Part shown: positions 16,775-25,286 of the stretch, one piece after another | Layout of the letters: the number at the start of each line of letters is the position of its first letter | Numbering within the stretch: the stretch's first letter is position 1 | Assembly: GCA_944376295.1 (NCBI GenBank) | Contig: CALWCE010000016.1 | Location: 1-44,121, forward strand | DNA: 44,121 nt | Reading direction: 5' to 3' | Source: an uncultured Clostridia bacterium | GTDB taxonomy: Bacteria > Bacillota > Clostridia > Christensenellales > Borkfalkiaceae | Program-made: the position numbers and the translations under genes | The notes under the pieces: generated by a model | The model's database searches: none | Seen by the model: only the letters and a program-made list of their open reading frames with translations | Told to the model about the DNA's origin: nothing

Positions 16775-17542
16775 ATGACCCATTCCGCATCCGCACAAAC
16801 GAGAAAACGCGTTCTGATCGTCTCGATGGCAGTCTGCGCGCTCATCCTCATCGGCGGCATCGTCTTCACCGTCTGCATGTACTCGGGCGGCGACTTTGCA
16901 CGGGGAGAGCTTATGCGCCGCCTGTGGTACGCCGTACTCTGCATCGCCATGATCGCCGCCATTTTTTTGGTGGAGCTTTTGTTCCGCATCCGCTTCCCGC
17001 TCGCCCTCGAAGTCTCCCTCATGGCGTTCGCCGTCGCCGCGCTGTGCGGCGGAAACTTATACGGGCTCTACGGCTATGTCCCCTTCTGGGATAAGCTGCT
17101 GCACACGCTGAGCGGCCCGCTCTTTTCCATCGTGGGGCTCTCCTTCGGGGCGCTGCTTTTAAAAGACATGCTCGAAGGCGTAGGGAAGGCGATCGCCGTC
17201 GCCCTGTTCGCCTTCCTCTTTTCGCTCGCCGTGGGATATTTGTGGGAGGTCTTCGAATACTCCGTCGACAGCCTGATGCCGGGCGGCTACAACAACCAGC
17301 GCTGGCAGAACGGCGTCGTGGGGCAGCTCGAAAACGGGAATTGGGAGGTGACCGAGCCGCGCGGAAGCGGTCTTATCGACACGATGAGCGATCTCATCTG
17401 CAATCTTGTAGGTACCCTCTGCATCCTCGTGCCCGTCCTCGTCCTCTTTGTCAGGAAGCCTTCGCGCGCCGGGCTGTTCGCCCTCGAACGCCGCCAAAAG
17501 CGCACAAAAAAAGCCCGCCCCTCACCCGAGGAACGGGAATAA
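16775..17542 (+). CDS. YjdF/DUF2238-like integral membrane protein
   Basis: The 255-residue protein has about six hydrophobic segments (roughly residues 12-32, 47-67, 72-92, 102-125, 132-155 and 215-240) and a basic C-terminus. Conserved polar motifs WDKLLHTLSG, WEVFEYSVDS and DTMSDL match the DUF2238/YjdF family, whose function is not established. The ATG at 16775 follows GGGAG and a near-perfect promoter; the frame is open upstream, but those starts precede the promoter. It is an isolated monocistronic gene on the opposite strand to its neighbours, ended by a strong terminator. Confidence 0.8.
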   Translation: MTHSASAQTRKRVLIVSMAVCALILIGGIVFTVCMYSGGDFARGELMRRLWYAVLCIAMIAAIFLVELLFRIRFPLALEVSLMAFAVAALCGGNLYGLYGYVPFWDKLLHTLSGPLFSIVGLSFGALLLKDMLEGVGKAIAVALFAFLFSLAVGYLWEVFEYSVDSLMPGGYNNQRWQNGVVGQLENGNWEVTEPRGSGLIDTMSDLICNLVGTLCILVPVLVLFVRKPSRAGLFALERRQKRTKKARPSPEERE

Positions 17543-17558
17543 ACGCCGAAACGTTTGC

Positions 17559-17597
17559 GGCGCAGCCCCTCACCCGAGGAGCTGCGCCAATTTTTTT
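17559..17597 (+). terminator. Rho-independent terminator of the YjdF-like gene
   Basis: GGCGCAGC (17559-17566) pairs with GCTGCGCC (17581-17588), with an inner CCTC/GAGG stem, followed by AATTTTTTT. It overlaps the last codons of the convergent phosphatase gene, so one sequence serves both as terminator and as coding DNA. Confidence 0.85.
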
Positions 17598-18394
17598 GCG
17601 ACGCCGTCCTCCTCGTTGCTGCCGATGACCGCCGTCGCCCGCTCTTTTAAGGAAGGCACGGCGTTGGAAACGGCATAGCTCTCGTCGGCAACTTCGAAGA
17701 GGGGGATGTCGTTCTCCGCATCGCCGAAGACGACCAGCTTTTGCGCGCCCAGCCGCGCTTTGAGCGCAAGGGCGGCGGAGGCCTTGCTCACGTCCTTTTT
17801 GACGACTTCCAGCCACTGCGCTTTGAGGTAGATGTCGGGCGCGAAGAAGCAGCGGTAGCGGGCGCGGAGCGCCTCACAGACGGGCAGAAGCTTTTCCTTT
17901 TCCCCGAGGCAGGCAAAATAGAAGACGTCGCCGTCCAGAATGCCGTCGGCGGAGAAAAGTTCGCGGGCGCGCTCGCTGCCCGCCGCGCTTCCCGTGCGCG
18001 TTGCGATGAACGCCCGCTGCGCCTCCCCGCTGCGCTCCCAAAAGTAGGAAAAACGGTTCTTGCCAGCAAGGAAGGAGTAGGTGACGGGGAACAGCCCGTT
18101 CGCAAGAAACGCCGCCAAAATTTCCCCCTTTTCCGCCTCGGAGAAGCGAGCGACAGAGAGCGGCTTTTTCTGCACGGGGTCGGAGACGACCGCGCCGTTG
18201 TGCAGGATGACGGGATCGGAAAAGCGGATGCCGCGCGTGACGGCGGAAGAGGTTTCCAGCGAGCGCGCCGTGGCATAGGAGATGTGCGCGCCTTTTTCAA
18301 GGAGCGCGTTGAGCGTCTCTCTCGTCCGCTCGCTCACCGTCTGCGCGGGCGAGAGCAGCGTGCCGTCGAGATCGGCAAGATAGAGGGTGAGCAT
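17570..18394 (-). CDS. Cof-type HAD phosphatase
   Basis: The 274-residue HAD-superfamily subclass IIB hydrolase has nucleophile motif DLDGTLL (about residues 8-14), a motif II threonine/serine in YATARS, Lys in motif III (KKDVSK, about 205) and GDAENDIPLFEVA (about 226-238). The cap is of the Cof type. Likely substrates are sugar phosphates or flavin/pyridoxal phosphates, not predictable further. AGGAG lies eight bases before the ATG at 18392-18394. Confidence 0.88.
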   Translation of the reverse strand: MLTLYLADLDGTLLSPAQTVSERTRETLNALLEKGAHISYATARSLETSSAVTRGIRFSDPVILHNGAVVSDPVQKKPLSVARFSEAEKGEILAAFLANGLFPVTYSFLAGKNRFSYFWERSGEAQRAFIATRTGSAAGSERARELFSADGILDGDVFYFACLGEKEKLLPVCEALRARYRCFFAPDIYLKAQWLEVVKKDVSKASAALALKARLGAQKLVVFGDAENDIPLFEVADESYAVSNAVPSLKERATAVIGSNEEDGVAKKLAQLLG

Positions 18395-18444
18395 AACGGG
18401 GCTCCTTGATGTTTTTTGAGGGGGGTAACTTCGGAAAGCGCTTG

Positions 18445-19284
18445 TCAGATCGACAACGTCAACCCGTCGTAAGCGGCGATGACGCCCAGCTCTTCCTCCG
18501 CGCGGCGGAGCTTTTCTTCCGTCGGTTCGCTGTTGTGCGAAAAGTGGGTGATGACCGCCTTCGTGTGCCCGTCGACAAGCCCCATTTCCCGCAGCCGCCG
18601 CAAAAGTTCCGCATTCTCTTTCACGCCCATGTGGCGCGCGGAGTGGGGCGCATCGTCATAGAGGAAGGTGCAGTCGAGCGTCACAAGATCGCAGGGAGCG
18701 CCGCCCAAGCCCTGCAAATAGGTATAGCTCTCTTCGGGCAGCGGGCCCGTATCGGTGAGGTGCAGGATGCGCTTGCCCTTCCCCTCGAGAAGATAGACGA
18801 AGGGCTCTAAGGAGGAATGCATCGCCTTTAAGGGGTGCGCCGTCCAGCCGCCGAAGGAGACGGGAGAAAACGCTTTCAGACAGGTGAAGGAGAAGGTTTC
18901 TTCCACTTCGGGGCGCATCTCGCGGCGGACGCTCTCGTAAAACACGTTGAGAACATCCGCATTGCCCAGAATGTGCAGGGCGGGCGAAGTCATGTTTTTG
19001 GCGTATTTATAGCCGCGCAGCACAAAGTCGTGCGCGTAGAAATGGTCGCAATGGGAGTGCGTGACCAAAAGAAAACGGACGGCAGAGAGATCGACGCCCG
19101 CCCCCAGCCCGTGATAGAAGGCGTCGGGCGGGAAATCGATGCTGAGCTCCCCGTCTACGAGCACCTGCGCGCGCGAGCGCACCGCCCTGCCGCCACGGAG
19201 ACGAACGGAGCGGCAGAAGTTACAGTTGCAAAAGAGCGCGGGGATGCCCTCCGCCGCGCCCGTCCCGAGAAATTGGATGTTCAT
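18445..19284 (-). CDS. PhnP-like metallo-beta-lactamase-fold phosphodiesterase
   Basis: The 279-residue protein begins MNIQFLGTGAAEGIPALFC, with a cysteine cluster CNCNFC near residues 19-24 as in PhnP, and the metal motif THSHCDH near 75-81. LTDTGPL, DCTFL and ITHFSHN supply further metal ligands. The PhnP family cleaves cyclic phosphodiesters; no phosphonate genes are nearby, so the role here is open. No Shine-Dalgarno sequence is evident before the ATG at 19282-19284. It lies 50 bases upstream of the Cof-type phosphatase and probably shares its transcript. Confidence 0.82.
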   Translation of the reverse strand: MNIQFLGTGAAEGIPALFCNCNFCRSVRLRGGRAVRSRAQVLVDGELSIDFPPDAFYHGLGAGVDLSAVRFLLVTHSHCDHFYAHDFVLRGYKYAKNMTSPALHILGNADVLNVFYESVRREMRPEVEETFSFTCLKAFSPVSFGGWTAHPLKAMHSSLEPFVYLLEGKGKRILHLTDTGPLPEESYTYLQGLGGAPCDLVTLDCTFLYDDAPHSARHMGVKENAELLRRLREMGLVDGHTKAVITHFSHNSEPTEEKLRRAEEELGVIAAYDGLTLSI

Positions 19285-19288
19285 AAGT

Positions 19289-19311
19289 AAGTATTGCGAA
19301 GAAAATCTTCC
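19289..19311. repeat. Direct repeat copy 1, shared with the right end of the MITE-like element
   Basis: Twenty-three bases beginning AAGTATTGCGA and ending AAAATCTTCC, matching 19421-19443 at 22 of 23 positions. The two copies lie 132 bases apart. Confidence 0.75.
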
Positions 19312-19328
19312 TCATCCACGTCCCCCAT

Positions 19329-19446
19329 CAAGGAAAAGTTTCGAGCAAGACGAGGAGCCCGAGGAAAACCCGAAGGAGTTTACAAGGAAGTAAATGACTG
19401 AGGGTTGCCGCAGGGCGACAAAGTATTGCGACGAAAATCTTCCTTG
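19329..19446. repeat. MITE-like element with imperfect terminal inverted repeats
   Basis: The left end CAAGGAAAAGTTTCG and the inverted right end CAAGGAAGATTTTCG form imperfect terminal repeats around a roughly 118-base, non-coding segment between dtd and the PhnP-like gene. No protein is encoded. The copy number in the genome cannot be judged from one window. Confidence 0.45.
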
Positions 19447-19454
19447 CGCCTGTT

Positions 19455-19892
19455 TTAACATTCAAAGATGATCGTTACGGGTCCGTCGTTATGCTGCTCT
19501 ATCTGCATATCCGCGCCGAAGACGCCCGTTTTGACGGGAACGCCCAGAGAACGGAGATAAGAGACGGCGTGCTCATACAGAGCGTCGGCGCGTTCGGGGC
19601 GCTCCGCCTCGGAAAAAGAGGGGCGGTTGCCCTTTTTTGCATCGCCGTAGAGGGTGAACTGCGAAACGAGCAGCACCTCTCCCTTTACGTCGCGGACGGA
19701 GAGATTCATCTTACCCGCCTCGTCTTCGAAGACGCGTAAAAGAGCGACTTTTTCCATCGCCTTTTCCGCCTGTTTTTCGTTATCGCCCGCTTTCACCCCG
19801 AGATAGACGACGAGCCCGCGCCCGATCTCGGACACGAGCTCACCGCTCACACACAGGGCCGCGGAGGCGACGCGCTGTGCCACAAATTTCAT
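19455..19892 (-). CDS. dtd: D-aminoacyl-tRNA deacylase
   Basis: Hydrolyses D-aminoacyl-tRNA (and Gly-tRNA-Ala) for chiral proofreading. The 145-residue length is normal. The catalytic SQFTLYGD (about 77-84) and cross-subunit NDGPVT near residues 135-140 are both present. It starts two bases after the efp stop, so it is probably co-translated with efp despite a weak ribosome binding site. Confidence 0.95.
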   Translation of the reverse strand: MKFVAQRVASAALCVSGELVSEIGRGLVVYLGVKAGDNEKQAEKAMEKVALLRVFEDEAGKMNLSVRDVKGEVLLVSQFTLYGDAKKGNRPSFSEAERPERADALYEHAVSYLRSLGVPVKTGVFGADMQIEQHNDGPVTIIFEC

Positions 19893-19894
19893 GC

Positions 19895-20458
19895 TTAGAC
19901 TCTGCCCATGTACTCGCCCGTGCGGGTGTCGATGCGGATGGTATCGCCCTCGTTGACGAACATGGGGACCTGGAAGGTCGCGCCCGTTTCGACTTTGGCT
20001 GCCTTGGTGACGTTGGTCGCCGTGTTGCCGCGCACGCCGGGTTCCGCTTCGATGACTTTGAGTTCGACGAAGTTTTCGGGCTCGACGGAGAATGCGCTGC
20101 CGTAGAGGAACTTGACGGTGACGGTGTCGTTCTCGCGGATGTAGCGGAGCGCGTCCTCGACCTGGGAGAAGTTGAGAGGGGTCATGTTGAACTCATCGTC
20201 CATGAAGTAGTAGAACTCGCCGTCCGTGTAGGAATAGGTCATCTTCTTGGTCTCGACCTGCGCCGTCTCGAGCTTTGCGGTGGGGTTGAAGGTCTCGTCG
20301 GAAAGCACCTGCCCCGTCACCACGTTCTTGAGCGTGCAGCGGACGAACGCCGCGCCCTTGCCGGGCTTGACGTGCTGGAATTCCGTCACGGTGTAAACGC
20401 CGCTCTTGTATTCGAAGGTAACGCCCTTTCTGATGTCGCCTGCCATGATCTGTGCCAT
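19895..20458 (-). CDS. efp: Translation elongation factor P
   Basis: Binds stalled ribosomes between the P and E sites and relieves polyproline stalling. The 187-residue protein has the three beta-barrel domains of the family. The modifiable lysine is Lys34 in [10 protein letters not shown]. No EpmA/B or YmfI-type modification gene is present in the window. AAGGAG precedes the ATG at 20456-20458. It is placed immediately downstream of the M24 peptidase gene, the usual arrangement in Bacillota. Confidence 0.96.
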   Translation of the reverse strand: MAQIMAGDIRKGVTFEYKSGVYTVTEFQHVKPGKGAAFVRCTLKNVVTGQVLSDETFNPTAKLETAQVETKKMTYSYTDGEFYYFMDDEFNMTPLNFSQVEDALRYIRENDTVTVKFLYGSAFSVEPENFVELKVIEAEPGVRGNTATNVTKAAKVETGATFQVPMFVNEGDTIRIDTRTGEYMGRV

Positions 20459-20494
20459 AATTCGTTCTCCTTGTTTTATCTAAAATTTATGCTC

Positions 20495-21550
20495 TTACAG
20501 AATGAGGAGATCTCTCTCCGTCTTGCCCATGAAGGAATGCACCCTGCCCTCTTTGAGGCATACCGTATCTTCGATGCGGATGCCGAATGCGCCCGCTTCG
20601 TAGATGCCGGGCTCGTCCGAGAACACCATGCCGTCCGAAAGCACCTCTTCGCTCACGGGCGAAAGGCGGGGGAATTCGTGGATGAGGAGCCCCACGCCGT
20701 GCCCCAAAGAATGGGTGAAGAGTTTGTCGAGCCCCGCTTGCCGCAGCGAACCGCGGGCGATCTCGTCCGCCTCTTTGCCCGTCATGCCGGAAGTGAGCTT
20801 CTCTTTGACGAGCTCGTGCGCTTTCAGCACTTCCGCGTAGGCGCGCTTGAAGTCTTCGTGCTTTTTATCGTCGCCGAAGAGGAAGGTGCGCGTGATATCC
20901 GAACAGTACCCCTCCACCTTGCAGCCGAAGTCGATGAGGATGGGGTCGCCGAATCTGAGTTTCGTTTCCCCCGTCTCGTGATGGGGCACGCTCGCGCCCG
21001 CCCCGAAGGCGCAGATGGTCTCGAACGAGGTGCCGCTCGCGCCGAATTTTCTCATGTTGTATTCGAGCAGCGCCGCGACTTCCGATTCCGTCATGCCCTC
21101 TTTGATCTCGGGCAGCGTTGCAAGGAACCCGTCCTCTGCGATGGTGCACGCCCTTTGGATGAGGGAGAGCTCCTGTTCCGTCTTGAAGAGCATCGCGTCC
21201 TTCAAGGCGGGCATGCAGTCCTCGAGGGCAAAGCCCTTCTTTTTCAGCTCTTCCGCACGCGCAAGGTCGGTGTAAGGGTAGGGCACGCCGAGCGTCTTAT
21301 AGGCGCTCAGAAGCTCCATCGCTTCCTTGTAGGAGCCCTCGACGACCTCGATGCAGCTCGTCTTCAATGCCTTCTCCGCCGCTTCGAAGTAGCGGAGGTC
21401 GGCAACGTAGCGGCAGTGCTCCCCGTCGAGGATGACAAAGCCGTCCGTCGAATAAAATCCCGTGAGGTATCTGCGCAGGAAATCTGCCTCGACAAAGAGC
21501 GCGTCCGCGCCCGATGCCTCAAAAATACGCCTGAGTTTTTCTTCCAACAT
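20495..21550 (-). CDS. M24-family Xaa-Pro aminopeptidase
   Basis: Removes N-terminal residues preceding proline, or cleaves Xaa-Pro dipeptides. The 351-residue protein has an N-terminal creatinase-like domain and a pita-bread catalytic domain with all five metal ligands: Asp207, Asp218, His284, Glu313 and Glu327. The ATG at 21548-21550 has no ribosome binding site. It lies six bases after the TATAAT box, so the transcript is predicted to be leaderless. It forms an operon with efp and dtd; the pairing of a proline peptidase with EF-P is common. Confidence 0.92.
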   Translation of the reverse strand: MLEEKLRRIFEASGADALFVEADFLRRYLTGFYSTDGFVILDGEHCRYVADLRYFEAAEKALKTSCIEVVEGSYKEAMELLSAYKTLGVPYPYTDLARAEELKKKGFALEDCMPALKDAMLFKTEQELSLIQRACTIAEDGFLATLPEIKEGMTESEVAALLEYNMRKFGASGTSFETICAFGAGASVPHHETGETKLRFGDPILIDFGCKVEGYCSDITRTFLFGDDKKHEDFKRAYAEVLKAHELVKEKLTSGMTGKEADEIARGSLRQAGLDKLFTHSLGHGVGLLIHEFPRLSPVSEEVLSDGMVFSDEPGIYEAGAFGIRIEDTVCLKEGRVHSFMGKTERDLLIL

Positions 21551-21556
21551 AGCTTT

Positions 21557-21585
21557 ATTATAACAAAGCGGTGCGGCAAAGTCAA
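21557..21585 (-). promoter_or_regulatory. Sigma-A promoter predicted to give a leaderless peptidase-efp-dtd mRNA
   Basis: Minus-strand TTGACT (21580-21585), 17-base spacer, perfect TATAAT (21557-21562), then six bases and the ATG. The expected +1 coincides with the A of the start codon. Confidence 0.85.
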
Positions 21586-21691
21586 TGCTTTTTGAGATTT
21601 TCTTGCCCTTTCCGCCGTGATTTGCGCTGAAAACGCGCCCGAATTGCGCCCCTTCCGCAGAAAAACCGCCCGCTTGGGAAGCGCCGAAAAG

Positions 21692-22546
21692 TCAGTTTCC
21701 CGCCGCGGCGAGATAGACGCGCTTCATCTCGGCGGCGTCCTCCGCCTGCGTGCCGTCCGACTCGCTGACGATATACGGCTCGAGCTTCAGATCGCAAAGG
21801 ACGCGGGCAAGCGGCTCGAATTCGGGACCGTACACCTCGTCTTCGAAGGTGAGGTGCTTGATCTCCCCTTTCGCGCCGTACATGATCTTGGAAAAGTGCA
21901 CATGGAAGTGCTTCATGCGCTCGTAGCCCAGAACGTCTAAAAAGCCTTCGAGGAGACGGCGGTAGTCCTCTGCCGTTCTGAGGCTCCCCTGCGTGCGGGC
22001 GTTGACGTGCCCGAAGTCGATGCAGGGCGTGAAGACGGGGTCGATGGAACAAAACGCCGCAATTTCTTCGGGCGTGCCGATCTGCGCGAGCTTGCCCATC
22101 GTCTCGGGGCAGAACATCATGTCCTGCATCCCGTTGAGATAGATGTAGTCGCGGAGCACTTTCAGCCTGTCGACGCAGCGCATGACGGCGACGGAGCGCT
22201 CGTCTTTCCCTTGCGCCGCAGGGTGGAAGACGACGCGCTTTCCCCCCATCAGCCGCAGCATCTTTGCGCTGTCGAGGACGTAGCCGAAGGACTTTTGCGC
22301 CATCTCGTCGTCGGGGTTTGCAAAGTTGATGAAGTAGGGCGCATGGACGGAGAGCTCGACGCCCTCCTTTGCAAAGGCGCTGCCGATGGAGCGCGCCTTC
22401 TCCGCGCCCATGCGCACGCCGCGGCCGAAGGAATATTCGAAGCAATTAAGGCCGCGCTCTCTGCAGTAGTGCGCCGCCTCTTCGGTGTGCTCGTAGCCTT
22501 CCTGAAAAAAGCTTTCGGAATTGCCGCTCGGGCCGAATTTGATCAT
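21692..22546 (-). CDS. Nfo-like TIM-barrel (AP endonuclease family 2)
   Basis: The 284-residue TIM barrel starts MIKFGPSGNS and retains endonuclease IV-type metal ligands: SVHAPYF, VFHPAAQ, CPETMGK, CIDFGHVNAR, HFHVHF and a C-terminal IVSESDG. It may therefore be an active AP endonuclease; isomerase-like members share the fold, so substrate assignment is provisional. The ATG at 22544-22546 follows AGAGGAG. It is the last gene of the long rimP-nusA-infB transcription unit, one base after ribF. Confidence 0.78.
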   Translation of the reverse strand: MIKFGPSGNSESFFQEGYEHTEEAAHYCRERGLNCFEYSFGRGVRMGAEKARSIGSAFAKEGVELSVHAPYFINFANPDDEMAQKSFGYVLDSAKMLRLMGGKRVVFHPAAQGKDERSVAVMRCVDRLKVLRDYIYLNGMQDMMFCPETMGKLAQIGTPEEIAAFCSIDPVFTPCIDFGHVNARTQGSLRTAEDYRRLLEGFLDVLGYERMKHFHVHFSKIMYGAKGEIKHLTFEDEVYGPEFEPLARVLCDLKLEPYIVSESDGTQAEDAAEMKRVYLAAAGN

Positions 22547-22547
22547 A

Positions 22548-23429
22548 TCATTTCTCCTCTTTTGCGCCGACAAGCTCCAAAGCCGCCGTGCGGTCGGCTT
22601 CGAGCTGCTTTTCAAGCGCCTCTTTGCTTTGGAATTTTCGGACGGGGCGCAGCAGCCTGACGGGGAAGAGCGTCACTTCTTCGCCGTAGAGATCGCCTTC
22701 AAACCCGATAAGGTGCGCCTCCGTCTTGCGCGCCTCCACCCCGAAGGTAGGGCAAGGCCCGAAATTGACGATAGCGGGATACTCCTCCCCGTTTTTTAGC
22801 CGCGCCCGCGCCGCATACACGCCCTCTTTCAAGGGGAATTTGCCCGCAGGAAGGCGAAGATTGGCGGTCGGGAAGCCGTAGGTGCGCCCCACCGCCCTGC
22901 CGTGTTCCGCTACGCCCCGCACGAAATAGGGGGTGCATAAAAGCGCGTTGACCTTCTCGATCTCCCCCTCTGAAAGGAGCTGTTTGATGCGCGTCACCGC
23001 GATCTTCTCCCCGCCGAGGGCGGCAAGGGGCAGCACGGTGACGGGGCAGGGCGCTTTTTCTTTCAAGAGCGCGGGCGTGCCCGCAGCGTCCTTCCCGAAG
23101 CGGAAATCTTCGCCGCAGAACACCGCCTTTGCGGGGATGCGGGCAAAGAGATCGCATAAAAAATCTTCGGCGGGCGTTTCGCGGAATGCCCCGTCGAGGA
23201 TATGCTCGTCGGCAAAAGAAAAGCCGAGGGCGCGGAAGATCTCTTCTCGCTCGGGAAGGGGAAAAAGTTCGCCCCCCTTGCCGCCCGAAAGCGCCGTGAG
23301 CCCCACGGGAAGACCGGTCTTCTTCGCGGCGGAAAGCAAACTCCCGTGGCCCTTGTGAAAGCCGTCGAACCCACCCAGAAGCAGGGCGCATGGCCTGCCT
23401 TTCGCCCCTTCGTCAAAGTATTTCAGCAT
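22548..23429 (-). CDS. ribF: Bifunctional riboflavin kinase/FMN adenylyltransferase
   Basis: Makes FMN and then FAD from riboflavin. In this 293-residue protein the N-terminal nucleotidyltransferase domain has LGGFDGFHKGH at about residues 18-28. The C-terminal kinase domain has RTYGFPTANL (about 182-191) and a VNFGPCPTF loop. The start overlaps the truB stop by 7 bases; truB-ribF adjacency is a conserved order. No FMN riboswitch is visible upstream. Confidence 0.94.
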   Translation of the reverse strand: MLKYFDEGAKGRPCALLLGGFDGFHKGHGSLLSAAKKTGLPVGLTALSGGKGGELFPLPEREEIFRALGFSFADEHILDGAFRETPAEDFLCDLFARIPAKAVFCGEDFRFGKDAAGTPALLKEKAPCPVTVLPLAALGGEKIAVTRIKQLLSEGEIEKVNALLCTPYFVRGVAEHGRAVGRTYGFPTANLRLPAGKFPLKEGVYAARARLKNGEEYPAIVNFGPCPTFGVEARKTEAHLIGFEGDLYGEEVTLFPVRLLRPVRKFQSKEALEKQLEADRTAALELVGAKEEK

Positions 23430-24256
23430 AACTTCTTTTCGGGGCGGAGCTCCCCGCCCTCCACGCGGCCGAGCCCGTAAAAGCCCTCCGCCGAGTAAAT
23501 TTTATACAGTCCGTCCTCGCGCGCGCAGGGGAGCCGCACGCCCTGAAAGTAGCGCTTATCCTCCACCGTGATGGACGGGAAGGGCAGCACGCTGTCCGTC
23601 GGGATGAGGTATTCTGCGACGTTCTCGGGCGTGAGATCGGAAAGGCGCACCGCCGTTTCCAGCGAAAAGGGGCCGCTTCTCTCGCGCAGGAGCCCGCTCA
23701 TGTACGCCCCCGTGCCGAGCTTTTGCGCAATGTCGCGGGCGAGCGCGCGGATGTAAGTGCCGCCGCCGCAGGTGATGCGGAAGGAAAATTCGTCCGCCCC
23801 CGTCTGCTCCAAAAGTTCGACGCCCTCGATGCGCACGCGCTTGGGAGAAAGGGTCACCTCTTTCCCCGCCCGCGCGAGCTCATAGCTGCGTTTCCCCCCC
23901 ACGCTCTTGGCGCTGAAAATAGGCGGGAGCTGATCGATCTCCCCCACGAAGCAGGGCAGCACGCTTTCGATCTCCGCCGCCGAAGGCACTCTCCCCGCGG
24001 GCCGCACGGCGCCCTCGCCGTCCAGCGTATCCGTCGTCACGCCGAAGCGGAAGTGCGCGAGATAAACTTTCGTCTTATCGAGGAAGAAGTCAAACAGCCG
24101 CGCCGCATTGCCGACGCCGACGGGCAGCACGCCCGAGGCGAGCGGGTCTAAGGTGCCCATATGCCCCGAAGGGGTGTGCGTGAGCTTTTTCACGCGCGAA
24201 ACGGCGAAGGTCGAGGTATCCCCCGCCTCTTTGTAGATATTCAGAAAGCCCGTCAT
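23423..24256 (-). CDS. truB: tRNA pseudouridine-55 synthase
   Basis: Isomerises U55 in the T-loop of tRNA. In this 277-residue protein GFLNIYKEAGDTS and HMGTLDPLASGVL, with the catalytic Asp near residue 37, identify the family; SYELARAGKEV and GTYIRALARDI also match. The ATG at 24254-24256 overlaps the nrnA stop by 4 bases. Confidence 0.95.
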   Translation of the reverse strand: MTGFLNIYKEAGDTSTFAVSRVKKLTHTPSGHMGTLDPLASGVLPVGVGNAARLFDFFLDKTKVYLAHFRFGVTTDTLDGEGAVRPAGRVPSAAEIESVLPCFVGEIDQLPPIFSAKSVGGKRSYELARAGKEVTLSPKRVRIEGVELLEQTGADEFSFRITCGGGTYIRALARDIAQKLGTGAYMSGLLRERSGPFSLETAVRLSDLTPENVAEYLIPTDSVLPFPSITVEDKRYFQGVRLPCAREDGLYKIYSAEGFYGLGRVEGGELRPEKKLC

Positions 24257-25224
24257 GCGTCCCCCATGTGGCTGTAAACGGCATAGCGGAGGCGGTCGAC
24301 GACTTCTTCGAGATCGCCGAACACCATGCAGCCCGAAGCGAGGATATGCCCGCCGCCGCCGAAGACTGCCGCGACTTCGTTGACGTTGACCTTGCCCTTG
24401 GAGCGGAAGGAAGCCTTATACTGCCCCTTCTTGACTTCCATCAGGCAGATGCTCACCTCGACGGGATCGACGGTGAGGGCGTAATCGACGATGCCCTCGG
24501 TATCCGCCTGCGAGAGCCCGCCCTTTGAAAGCGCTTCCAGCGAGACGACGGCGACGGCGAGCTTATCGCAGAGAAGATAGCGCAGGCGGGAAAGAACGCC
24601 GAGATAGAGCTCGGAGCGCGCCTTGCTCTGGCGGCGGAAGAGCTCGTTGGTGATGCGATCGACCTTCGCCCCGCCGTCTGCGGCTTGGGCTGCCGCGCGG
24701 AAGGTATCGCCGTTGACGTCCGAATGCGAGAAGCTGCCCGAGTCGGTGATGATGCCCGTCATAAGGGCGGAGGAGATGACTTCGTCTTTCGGCACGCCGA
24801 GTTCTTCGATGAGCTCGGCGATGTTCTCGCAGTTGCTCGAACGGCAGCGCACGAAATTATACTGACAATAGCGCGTGTTGGAGATGTGGTGATCGATGTT
24901 CACCGTCACCTTGCCCTTGCCCGCGCCCTTCAAAAACAGCTTGCAAAGTTCGCCGAGGCGGCGCTCGTCGCTCGAATCGACGCAGATATACCCCTCCGCA
25001 TCCAGCGTGGGGCGCGTTAAAAACTTCTCCGCGCCTGCAAGGAAGCGGAATTTTTGCGGGAGCTCCCCCTCGTTCACGAGCTGATTGGGGATATTGAGAA
25101 GATCGAGCGCGCGCGAAAGGGCGATGCCCGAACCCACGGCGTCGCCGTCGGGGCGCATATGCGTGAAGATGACCGCGCTCTTCAAGGAGCGGAGAACGGC
25201 TGCGATCTCGGGGATGGTATTCAT
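24253..25224 (-). CDS. nrnA: DHH-DHHA1 phosphoesterase, NrnA-like
   Basis: Predicted nanoRNase/3'-phosphoadenosine-5'-phosphate phosphatase. In this 323-residue protein motif I is THMRPDGDAVGS (about 21-32), the DHH motif NIDHHISN is near residues 108-115, and the C-terminal DHHA1 signature GGGGHILASG is near 290-299. AGGAGG lies a few bases upstream of the ATG at 25222-25224. It sits between rbfA and truB, as in many Bacillota. Confidence 0.93.
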   Translation of the reverse strand: MNTIPEIAAVLRSLKSAVIFTHMRPDGDAVGSGIALSRALDLLNIPNQLVNEGELPQKFRFLAGAEKFLTRPTLDAEGYICVDSSDERRLGELCKLFLKGAGKGKVTVNIDHHISNTRYCQYNFVRCRSSNCENIAELIEELGVPKDEVISSALMTGIITDSGSFSHSDVNGDTFRAAAQAADGGAKVDRITNELFRRQSKARSELYLGVLSRLRYLLCDKLAVAVVSLEALSKGGLSQADTEGIVDYALTVDPVEVSICLMEVKKGQYKASFRSKGKVNVNEVAAVFGGGGHILASGCMVFGDLEEVVDRLRYAVYSHMGDA

Positions 25225-25286
25225 GAGGCCTCCTGAAAAAGCGCCGAGGGGACGCCGAAAGCGCGCCCCCTCGGACCGAGAAGTTG

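Noticed and set aside
19877..21595. A 572-codon plus-strand open frame across efp and the M24 peptidase
   Set aside because: It is antisense to two genes with complete family motifs. In G+C-rich DNA the opposite frame often stays open. It has no family motif or ribosome binding site.
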